A stretch of 20,499 nt of DNA from WRAI01 sp031549605 (GTDB lineage Bacteria; Bacillota; Clostridia; Oscillospirales; UBA929), in assembly GCA_031549605.1 (NCBI GenBank), contig JAVBPM010000035.1, forward strand, positions 1 through 20,499, written 5' to 3'. Shown here one piece after another: positions 1-4,264 of this stretch (within the stretch, counting starts at the first letter, position 1; each line of letters starts with the position of its first letter). The position numbers and the translations under genes are program-made. The notes beneath the pieces are model-generated. The model was not told the origin of the DNA. It did no database searches and saw only the letters and a list, made by a program, of their open reading frames with translations.

Positions 1-230
1 ATCGTACTGTTGCTGATGTTAATCAGATTGGTGTTGCCGCGCACGGTTGAGAAATAGAAGTCTTTGTAGTCGATGGGGACGTATAATATCCCCCGCCCTA
101 TCATACTGGCCAGCACTTCAACATACGAGCCACCGGCAAAGGGTGCGTTGGTCGGGTATGTATCGCCGTAGGCAAAGGCTGGTACAGTTAGCCACAACGC
201 CAGCGCTGCCGTAAGTATTGTTTTCTTCAT
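1..230 (-). CDS. Secreted phage-region protein, partial (N-terminal 76 residues)
   Basis: This gene starts at 230 on the minus strand and runs off the left edge. The visible N-terminus is a clear Sec signal peptide: Lys residues at 2-3, a hydrophobic core, and a probable cleavage after TVPAFA (residue 20). The mature part begins YGDTYPTNAPFAGG and contains no membrane segment in view. The start follows the stop of the 52-aa gene by one base (TAG-C-ATG) and is preceded by a GGCGGGCAGGG purine tract. I do not recognise the family. Its place at the end of the structural gene string suggests a virion or exported phage protein. It could be a second adhesin, or a secreted product unrelated to the virion. 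Confidence 0.6.
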   Translation of the reverse strand, partial: MKKTILTAALALWLTVPAFAYGDTYPTNAPFAGGSYVEVLASMIGRGILYVPIDYKDFYFSTVRGNTNLINISNST

Positions 231-231
231 G

Positions 232-390
232 CTACCCTGCCCGCCTTACCAATTGATTGATGAGAATGCCGAGGACGATAACCGCGCCGATGACAACGAG
301 AACGGACACACCGGGCACGATTTCAAGGTTGGTAAGCAGCCCGAAAAAGTCAATCACACGGTCTACAAACCAGTTAATAATCTGCATCAT
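232..390 (-). CDS. Small membrane protein, candidate phage coat protein (52 aa)
   Basis: The start ATG at 390 overlaps the stop of the 74-aa gene (ATGA) and the stop is one base before the next gene, so the three are likely translationally coupled. The protein has an amphipathic N-terminal half (MMQIINWFVDRVIDFFGLL), one hydrophobic segment (SVLVVIGAVIVLGILI, about residues 29-44) and a short basic tail (NQLVRRAG). Length, single helix and basic C-terminus match the general design of mature filamentous-phage major coat protein pVIII (about 50 aa). It lacks the signal peptide and the acidic N-terminal segment of Ff pVIII. It may therefore be a minor coat protein or a holin-like peptide instead. 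The role is inferred only from architecture and position. Confidence 0.5.
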   Translation of the reverse strand: MMQIINWFVDRVIDFFGLLTNLEIVPGVSVLVVIGAVIVLGILINQLVRRAG

Positions 391-611
391 GCTTTACCCT
401 GCCTTCCCAGTAACAAAAAGGTGATGCTGACCATCACGGCAGCTAAGGCAAACGCAGACACCAGCGGCGGCAAATGACTGATAGCCGAAATGAGAAAGGA
501 CAAACCTACGGGTATCAGCTTCAAGAGCGTAAACAAACCCTCTACCACCATGACTATCAGATTGATAATCATTTTGAAGAAGTCGATTACTTGACCGAAG
601 AATGAAAACAT
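387..611 (-). CDS. Small hydrophobic protein, pVI-like by position (74 aa)
   Basis: The start at 611 lies three bases past the stop of the large secreted protein, with GAGGGC just upstream as ribosome site. The product is strongly hydrophobic. An amphipathic start (MFSFFGQVIDFFKMI) leads to a first membrane stretch (about residues 14-30) and a second one near the C-terminus (about 52-68), with a short basic end (GRQGKA). In Ff phages gene VI, a small hydrophobic protein that caps the virion with pIII, directly follows gene III, and many other inoviruses have a DUF2523 protein there. Here the position and character fit, but sequence similarity is too weak to claim the family. The stop overlaps the start of the 52-aa gene by 4 bp. 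Confidence 0.55.
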   Translation of the reverse strand: MFSFFGQVIDFFKMIINLIVMVVEGLFTLLKLIPVGLSFLISAISHLPPLVSAFALAAVMVSITFLLLGRQGKA

Positions 612-614
612 AGG

Positions 615-1826
615 CTAGCCCTCGTCTGTATCGCTATCAGCGCGGCCACGGTCAGCTTTGGGCGTGTGGCGTGAGCGTGTGCCCATGCCGATAATCATCC
701 TGGCTAAACCGAGCAGGAGCGTCAGCACAAGCACCATCAACCAAATGCCAAGCTTGTCCACAATGCGATTGAAAATGCCACCGACAAAGGAAAAGCCACT
801 AGCGAACGCCGACAGGTTTAGATTAAAGTCCACATTCTTCAACGCATCGCCAGTAGCGTCGAACATAGCACCCTCGCCGTCACCGACACCGCTCATGCTG
901 CCATTGGCACCGTCCAGCCCCGAGCCGTATCCGGGGTCGGGGTCGTCGCCATTTTGAAGCCAGTCAAGCGTAGGGTCTTTAGTCGGCGGTATGGGTGGCG
1001 TAGGTGGCGGCGGCTCCTCGCCGGCACCTACAAGAAACTGAATGGAATCAGATATAGTGCGCGTGCCATCAGTGGCAGTAAATGTAAACTTCCACACACC
1101 GGGAATGTCCATCAGAAAAGAGCCAGCAGTTTCCGTGCCTGTCGTTGTAAAATTTTGAGGTTCTTGCCCTTCAATTTCAAGCAGAGTATCAATTTTCTGA
1201 ATAAGCAGCGGCGGCTTTGCCCTTGCCCAGAAATCCACATAAGTACCAATCTCAAGGTTAGGTGCTGAATATCCACATTCAATTGACATAGTGTCATCGA
1301 AATTCAATTCAAGTGTTCTACAGTTGTCAAACGCAGGACTGTGTTCCTCAACGCGCGAACCATTAGAAGCGACAACAAGGGTATTTACATACAGCACCCG
1401 CTCAATCATATAATCGTATGGCGGGTCAAAGTCAACATTAGCACCAATGCAAACAGCCGAACTTGCGCCAGACAACAACTCCCAATTTGCAGGTCTTGTA
1501 CCGTCCGCTGCAATTGGGTAGTTGTAGCGAATGACATTCGAGTTAGGCACTACAGTAAACCACCATAAGCCTTGAGCGTTAGTCTGAAGGCCAACACAGT
1601 CAGGACTTTTCATGTAATAAAGCCTGTAGAAACGGCTACCGGTTTTGTTTCGGTACAAAAGCAGCCAAACAACAGGATAATTAGGGTCTTGCATCGGAAG
1701 GTCGGGCAAATAGAAAATGTTATTACCGTCCTTATGCACAGTAGCGGCGGACGCATGAGGGGATACCACGACACACAGGGTAACGACCAGCACAGTGCAG
1801 GTCAGTAGCGCAATCACCCTTTTCAT
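615..1826 (-). CDS. Secreted, C-terminally anchored adsorption protein candidate (pIII-like, 403 aa)
   Basis: The chosen start at 1826 has AGGAGGGG seven bases upstream; an in-frame ATG at 1859 lies before this ribosome site and overlaps the upstream gene, so it is rejected. Residues 1-27 form a signal peptide with probable cleavage at SPHASA. The ectodomain holds four Cys (perhaps two disulfides) and an Ig/PKD-like segment around residues 215-277 ending in ISDSIQFLVG. A Pro run (EEPPPPTPPIPP) and a Gly/Asp/Ser-rich linker follow. One membrane helix (LGIWLMVLVLTLLLGLA) near residue 365 and a charged cytoplasmic tail close the protein. This is the architecture of filamentous-phage receptor-binding protein pIII: signal peptide, glycine-rich linkers, C-terminal anchor. 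Assignment rests on architecture and gene order, not on recognised homology. A host-like surface protein carried by the element is the alternative. Confidence 0.6.
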   Translation of the reverse strand: MKRVIALLTCTVLVVTLCVVVSPHASAATVHKDGNNIFYLPDLPMQDPNYPVVWLLLYRNKTGSRFYRLYYMKSPDCVGLQTNAQGLWWFTVVPNSNVIRYNYPIAADGTRPANWELLSGASSAVCIGANVDFDPPYDYMIERVLYVNTLVVASNGSRVEEHSPAFDNCRTLELNFDDTMSIECGYSAPNLEIGTYVDFWARAKPPLLIQKIDTLLEIEGQEPQNFTTTGTETAGSFLMDIPGVWKFTFTATDGTRTISDSIQFLVGAGEEPPPPTPPIPPTKDPTLDWLQNGDDPDPGYGSGLDGANGSMSGVGDGEGAMFDATGDALKNVDFNLNLSAFASGFSFVGGIFNRIVDKLGIWLMVLVLTLLLGLARMIIGMGTRSRHTPKADRGRADSDTDEG

Positions 1827-1831
1827 GGTAT

Positions 1832-1839
1832 CCCCTCCT
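1832..1839 (-). promoter_or_regulatory. Ribosome binding site deciding the start of the pIII-like gene
   Basis: AGGAGGGG on the minus strand is followed by ATACC and the ATG at 1826. It is the strongest Shine-Dalgarno match in the phage block and sits inside the longer reading frame, which excludes the upstream ATG at 1859. Confidence 0.75.
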
Positions 1840-1842
1840 AGG

Positions 1843-2124
1843 CTATCTAAGTTTTTCATACATGGCCGTAACCATCTGCCGGACGGTTAGGCCATTGCGC
1901 AGTTGATTGCGCTTGATGCGAAATACGCGCCGCCAGTACTTGCTTTCAAAGGTGTCACAGTCCAGCACCGGTTGAGTGTTTTTTGTCAGACATAGGTGAC
2001 AGTGAAACAGCAGTGTTTTATGACGGCAGCGGCGCAGGTTGCATACGCGACAGATGCAAGCGTAGCATGAGCCACACCACACCATATGATGCGTTGCGTC
2101 AATGGCGCTTTTTCGTGACCGCAC
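1843..2124 (-). CDS. Cys-rich putative zinc-binding protein (93 aa)
   Basis: The frame starts at GTG 2124, nine bases after GGGGG, and ends four bases before the ribosome site of the pIII-like gene. The N-terminal half is dense in Cys and His: WCGSCYACICRVC, then RRCRHK and FHCHLC, with CxxC spacings typical of zinc ribbons or knuckles. The C-terminal half (DTFESKYWRRVF to MYEKLR) is basic and looks like a folded or nucleic-acid-binding segment. No stop occurs upstream until 2218, and the upstream frame contains a further Cys cluster (YCQECWGC) but no ATG or TTG, so a longer protein from an unusual start cannot be excluded. I do not recognise the family. A small zinc-binding regulator or DNA-binding phage protein is possible. 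Confidence 0.5.
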   Translation of the reverse strand: MRSRKSAIDATHHMVWCGSCYACICRVCNLRRCRHKTLLFHCHLCLTKNTQPVLDCDTFESKYWRRVFRIKRNQLRNGLTVRQMVTAMYEKLR

Positions 2125-2194
2125 GGATGAGCACCCCCAGCATTCTTGACAGTATGTACTTAAAAAGATACAATACCTCTCTGAGGATACGCAT
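2099..2194 (-). CDS. Possible 31-aa hydrophobic/basic peptide (pVII/pIX-sized)
   Basis: An ATG at 2194 follows the stop of the ssDNA-binding protein gene by one base (TAATATG), a geometry that permits reinitiation without its own Shine-Dalgarno. The frame reads MRILREVLYLFKYILSRMLG and ends in a basic tail (TKKRH) before TGA. In Ff phages the genes after gene V encode pVII and pIX, coat proteins of about 32-33 aa, so size and place fit. The frame overlaps the start of the 93-aa Cys-rich gene by 26 bases. With so short a frame, chance cannot be excluded. Confidence 0.3.
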   Translation of the reverse strand: MRILREVLYLFKYILSRMLGVLIRAVTKKRH

Positions 2195-2195
2195 A

Positions 2196-2432
2196 TTAGG
2201 CAACCGGCGACACGGCTTCAACTTTGCCGTACTTGTTGTACAGCAGCATCACGTTCATGCCCGGCTTCAGCTCCGGCAGTTGGATGCGGTCAGGCACAAA
2301 AGCCTTGTCGCACATGACGCCCAGCATGTCCTTGCCGGGGTACGAGAAGTAAAGGGACGTGCCCCTCACCTCTTTGCCATCTTTCGTGTCGAAGGCAGTC
2401 CGACGGATACCCATAATTGTGCACTTGTCCAT
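2196..2432 (-). CDS. gpV-like single-stranded DNA-binding protein (78 aa)
   Basis: The start at 2432 is chosen because AAAGGAG ends seven bases before it; an ATG at 2438 sits one base from this site. The sequence carries the pattern of small ssDNA-binding proteins encoded by Gram-positive filamentous phages and mobile elements: an N-terminal strand (CTIMGIRR), DTKDGKEVRGTSLYFSYP, a middle GVMCDKAFV segment, then LKPGMNVMLLYNKYGKVEAV at the end. Such proteins coat the displaced plus strand during rolling-circle replication and hand it to the extrusion machinery. The pattern is recalled from such elements, not from an alignment. The gene stands upstream of the structural genes, as gene V does in Ff phages. 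It overlaps the 71-aa gene upstream by a few bases or abuts it, depending on the start. Confidence 0.6.
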   Translation of the reverse strand: MDKCTIMGIRRTAFDTKDGKEVRGTSLYFSYPGKDMLGVMCDKAFVPDRIQLPELKPGMNVMLLYNKYGKVEAVSPVA

Positions 2433-2434
2433 TT

Positions 2435-2650
2435 TCATGCTCCTTTCAGCTTATATACAAAATGACCCCAGTTTCGATTTCTGGACTCACACAACCGGCA
2501 TGACAGGTCGGTCAGCTGTGACGCTCTCACGCGCCCTAGATAGCGGCCTAAGCTATTGTAGAGATTACAGCGGCCAGTGCAGCCGTCTTTGACAATGTAC
2601 GCCCCATTACGCAGATGCGCAACGACGTCATCATTGGTCAGTGCTGTCAT
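2435..2650 (-). CDS. Small protein of unknown function with two Cys pairs (71 aa)
   Basis: The frame runs from ATG 2650 to a TGA that overlaps an in-frame ATG of the ssDNA-binding gene (ATGA), with that gene's ribosome site AAAGGAG inside its last codons. It has no evident Shine-Dalgarno of its own and begins within the end of the preceding small membrane-protein gene, so translational coupling is likely. The sequence contains a CTGRC and a CRLC motif about 26 residues apart, which could form a zinc site, and is otherwise polar and basic with Arg-rich stretches (LGRYLGRVRAS). I do not recognise it. Its place next to the ssDNA-binding gene suggests a replication or regulatory role, which is only positional inference. 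Confidence 0.5.
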   Translation of the reverse strand: MTALTNDDVVAHLRNGAYIVKDGCTGRCNLYNSLGRYLGRVRASQLTDLSCRLCESRNRNWGHFVYKLKGA

Positions 2651-2762
2651 AGTACTGTTTGTTACGCTTCTCAGCGTGTTTCAGCAGCAGGATGATAGCC
2701 CACACCAGCGCGGCTAGGAACGACAGGCCGAGGAAGGCTTTACAGATTAGTAAGATTGTCAT
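2631..2762 (-). CDS. Small single-pass membrane protein (43 aa)
   Basis: The protein starts at ATG 2762 (MTILLICKAFLGLSFLAALV) and has one long hydrophobic helix (about residues 3-27) followed by a charged tail (KHAEKRNKQYYDSTDQ). The same frame is open back to ATG 2882 (83 aa), but the extra N-terminal part is an odd Cys/Leu-rich stretch. The ribosome site there suits the overlapping 44-aa frame better, so I prefer the short form. The frame overlaps the 44-aa gene by 23 bases and the 71-aa gene by 20, in keeping with phage-style compaction. It could be a minor coat or assembly protein; no family is recognised. Confidence 0.45.
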   Translation of the reverse strand: MTILLICKAFLGLSFLAALVWAIILLLKHAEKRNKQYYDSTDQ

Positions 2763-2874
2763 TATCGTCACCACTTTCACCAAGCGCCCAAGCGTTAAAT
2801 AAAGTAAATAATACAAGGCTTGTAATAAGGTTAAAAAGCAAAAGAAACAAACACACAACTTCGAACCACGACAT
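2740..2874 (-). CDS. Hidden small membrane protein, first gene of the phage structural operon (44 aa)
   Basis: ATG 2874 is preceded by AGGAAGG with an eight-base spacer, an ideal ribosome site, and lies about 37 bases below the predicted transcription start. The product begins MSWFEVVCLFLLLFNLITSL, continues hydrophobic to about residue 30, and ends in an acidic tail (GESGDDNDNLTNL). It lies one frame away from the 83-aa frame that starts at 2882. One TM helix plus a short tail is the usual form of minor inovirus proteins. No homology is recognised, so the call rests on the ribosome site, promoter proximity and protein-like composition. Confidence 0.42.
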   Translation of the reverse strand: MSWFEVVCLFLLLFNLITSLVLFTLFNAWALGESGDDNDNLTNL

Positions 2875-2917
2875 TTTTTCATCCTTCCTGTTCGGGTCTA
2901 TCTAACCCTGTGAGGAT

Positions 2918-2945
2918 AGTATACTCCAATATTGAAGAATGTCAA
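2918..2945 (-). promoter_or_regulatory. Sigma-A promoter of the leftward phage operon
   Basis: On the minus strand a perfect -35 TTGACA (2940-2945) is separated by 16 bases from a -10 TATACT (2918-2923). Transcription would start near 2911 and run through the 44-aa gene into the whole structural block. The 6-bp dyad TATTGA/TCAATA (2930-2947) covers the -35, so the divergent XRE repressor could shut this promoter off. Confidence 0.7.
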
Positions 2946-2947
2946 TA
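2930..2947. promoter_or_regulatory. Candidate repressor operator in the divergent control region
   Basis: TATTGA and TCAATA form a perfect 6-bp inverted repeat with a six-base centre. It overlaps the -35 of the leftward promoter and lies about 40 bases before the XRE repressor gene. A lysogeny-type switch is the inference. The rightward promoter of the repressor gene could not be assigned with confidence in this AT-rich stretch. Confidence 0.45.
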
Positions 2948-2986
2948 GTTTTTCTCTTAAATTAGATATTTTATTGAGGTGACAAA

Positions 2987-3337
2987 ATGGATACGATTGG
3001 ACAGAGACTAAAGCACATCAGAACCGCACAAAAACTCACTCAGCAAGCGGTTTACGAAGCAACTGGAATATCAACGGGTAACCTAAGTGGAATAGAGAAC
3101 GGGAGCAGTGAACCGTCAGCCAAAGCATTAGTGGCGCTATGTAAATTCTTCAATATTAGCGCAGACTACATACTGTTCGGGGACAATGCCACAACCGCCT
3201 ATACCCCCGACGAGGTCAGCATCATCAGCAACTACCGCAAGCTATCACCCAAGCAACAGGCATCACTACAGCGCTACATATCCGACATGGCAGCCGACGA
3301 CCCAAAGACCACATCATCAGAAAAGAGGGCAACGTAA
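2987..3337 (+). CDS. XRE/cI-family helix-turn-helix repressor (116 aa)
   Basis: Residues 5-65 form a typical HTH_3 (XRE) domain: IGQRLKHIRTAQKLTQQAVYE, the turn ATGISTGNLSGIENG with the recognition helix, then PSAKALVALCKFFNISADYIL and the usual end FG. The remaining 50 residues contain one helix (EVSIISNYRKLSPKQQASLQRY) found in many small phage-type repressors, probably for dimerisation, and a polar tail. The start has GAGGTGA four bases upstream. It is divergent from the phage structural operon and lies beside a dyad covering that operon's -35, so it probably keeps the prophage silent. It has no S24 peptidase domain, so induction by RecA-stimulated self-cleavage is unlikely. Three bases separate it from the DUF2726-type gene. 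Confidence 0.9.
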   Translation: MDTIGQRLKHIRTAQKLTQQAVYEATGISTGNLSGIENGSSEPSAKALVALCKFFNISADYILFGDNATTAYTPDEVSIISNYRKLSPKQQASLQRYISDMAADDPKTTSSEKRAT

Positions 3338-3340
3338 TCT

Positions 3341-4084
3341 ATGTATCGTTTGACCCATAACATCAGAGATGAAGAAACAACCATTATCGCATGTATTGTA
3401 ATGTTCTTTGTTATGGTATTCTTCTTCAGCAGGGTGGCTATCAAATGGATGCGGCGTTGGGAAGCTAAAAAGGCAAAGCGAAAACAGAATATCTACTATG
3501 CACCGCAGCATCCCGATACACACTTTGACTTCACAAGCTACGGCACGCACCCCGACGCACACTTGGACCCGTCGGAACAGCCCTTACAAGATGCCAATCC
3601 ATTACATTACGATGACCTACCCTACAGGACAAAGCAGTACATTTTCAGCACAACAGAGTTCAAGTTTTATGAAACACTGTTGGCTGCGCTCGGTGGTCAT
3701 GCCATCATCTGCCCCAAAATAGGCATCAAGGATTTTATTGACATCACCACAAAAGTACCCAAGCAGAAAGAATTTTTCTTTCGCAAGATAGCGCAAAAAC
3801 ACATCGACTTTTTGCTATGTGACCCAGCAACAATGAAACCCATCTGCGGCATTGAACTAGACGACGGCAGTCACAAGCAACCCGAAGTCATGGAGCGCGA
3901 CGCCTTTGTAAACAACGCCTACCGAAGCGCAGGCATACCGCTAGTAAGATTCAGCGCCAAACCGTATTACGACCAGCAAGCAATCAAGGAGGCACTGTCA
4001 AAGCATATTCCAGCGCTAAAACCAGCACCGAAGCCACAACCAACAGACGACGACATACTGGCAGAACTAATTGGAATTAACTAA
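3341..4084 (+). CDS. Membrane-anchored DUF2726-type (PD-(D/E)xK-like) protein (247 aa)
   Basis: The N-terminus has one membrane helix (residues 13-31, ending FFFSRVAIK) and a basic stretch, so the rest probably faces the cytoplasm. Residues 100-205 match the DUF2726 pattern: FKFYETLLAAL with Glu111, an IICPKIGIKDFI strand, QKHIDFLL with Asp156, then ICGIELDDGSH with Glu172 and Asp174, and RSAGIPLVRF. In this family the D...ExD/K arrangement is read as a restriction-endonuclease-like fold, though activity is mostly undemonstrated. The end is a Pro-rich tail. It follows the XRE repressor by three bases and is closed by a strong terminator, so the two form a lysogenic unit. Nuclease, superinfection exclusion or DNA transfer roles are guesses. 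Confidence 0.75.
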   Translation: MYRLTHNIRDEETTIIACIVMFFVMVFFFSRVAIKWMRRWEAKKAKRKQNIYYAPQHPDTHFDFTSYGTHPDAHLDPSEQPLQDANPLHYDDLPYRTKQYIFSTTEFKFYETLLAALGGHAIICPKIGIKDFIDITTKVPKQKEFFFRKIAQKHIDFLLCDPATMKPICGIELDDGSHKQPEVMERDAFVNNAYRSAGIPLVRFSAKPYYDQQAIKEALSKHIPALKPAPKPQPTDDDILAELIGIN

Positions 4085-4087
4085 CAC

Positions 4088-4113
4088 AAAAGAGGGGCTA
4101 TCCCCTCTTTTTT
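4088..4113 (+). terminator. Rho-independent terminator of the XRE-DUF2726 unit
   Basis: A perfect 10-bp stem AAAAGAGGGG / CCCCTCTTTT with a CTAT loop starts four bases after the stop codon and runs into further T residues. The A-rich 5' side would also allow it to work leftward. Confidence 0.9.
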
Positions 4114-4150
4114 ACTTTTCTAGTAACACTTTACAAACCTTTGGGCAAAG

Positions 4151-4178
4151 TCTTTATTTTGTATAATTGCTAGTAAAT
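4151..4178 (-). other. Weak dif/attachment-like site at the prophage-host junction
   Basis: Read on the minus strand, the 28 bases begin ATTTACTAGCA and have an ATTATA centre. Compared by eye with the Bacillus subtilis dif site (first arm ACTTCCTAGAA, centre TATATA, second arm TTATGTAAACT) 17 of 28 positions agree, 8 of 11 in the first arm but only 5 of 11 in the second. It lies exactly where AT-rich phage DNA gives way to GC-rich host DNA. Inoviruses without an integrase commonly integrate by host XerC/D at dif-like sites. The second arm is poor, so the call is tentative. Confidence 0.3.
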
Positions 4179-4216
4179 TAATCCCAGCACTCCCCGCGCA
4201 GCGCCTACAACAAACG

Positions 4217-4254
4217 CCGGCGCCAGACCGGCCTACTTGGCGATCGGGCGCCGG
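4217..4254 (-). terminator. Possible terminator downstream of gerC
   Basis: CCGGCGCC and GGCGCCGG form an 8-bp GC-rich stem around a 22-base spacer that itself may fold. On the minus strand the stem starts about 10 bases past the gerC stop and is followed by GTTTGTTG. The loop is long and the T tract weak, so efficiency is uncertain. Confidence 0.4.
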
Positions 4255-4264
4255 GTGCTTTGGC

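Larger units (their letters stand above)
1..4180. mobile_element. Right part of a probable inovirus-like (filamentous phage) prophage
   Basis: Seen: a block of short, tightly packed minus-strand genes encodes a gpV-like ssDNA-binding protein, several tiny one-TM proteins, a large secreted C-terminally anchored protein with a Pro/Gly-rich linker, and a further secreted protein cut by the window edge. A divergent XRE repressor and a DUF2726-type protein are on the plus strand. The block ends at about 4180, where AT-rich DNA changes abruptly to GC-rich host DNA beside gerC. Known: Ff phages place gene V before small coat genes, then gene III, then gene VI. Inference: this is one end of an integrated inovirus. 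Not seen: morphogenesis ATPase (Zot/pI), replication initiator or integrase; these would be left of the window or, for the integrase, absent because host Xer is used. An integrated plasmid with secreted proteins is the alternative. Confidence 0.62.

Noticed and set aside
229..477. 82-codon plus-strand frame over the small coat-like genes
   Set aside because: It overlaps three tightly coupled minus-strand genes, lacks a ribosome site and has no protein-like pattern.
615..1859. 414-aa start for the pIII-like protein
   Set aside because: The Shine-Dalgarno AGGAGGGG lies between this ATG and the ATG at 1826, so the shorter form with a clean signal peptide is right.
2631..2882. Single 83-aa membrane protein
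   Set aside because: Its N-terminal 40 residues look out of frame (Cys/Leu-rich), and the ribosome site spacing favours the 44-aa frame from 2874; kept as an alternative for the 43-aa C-terminal part.
4114..4264. A gene or tRNA between the prophage terminator and gerC
   Set aside because: No frame of useful length and no tRNA cloverleaf; it holds the terminator tail, the dif-like stretch and a GC-rich hairpin.
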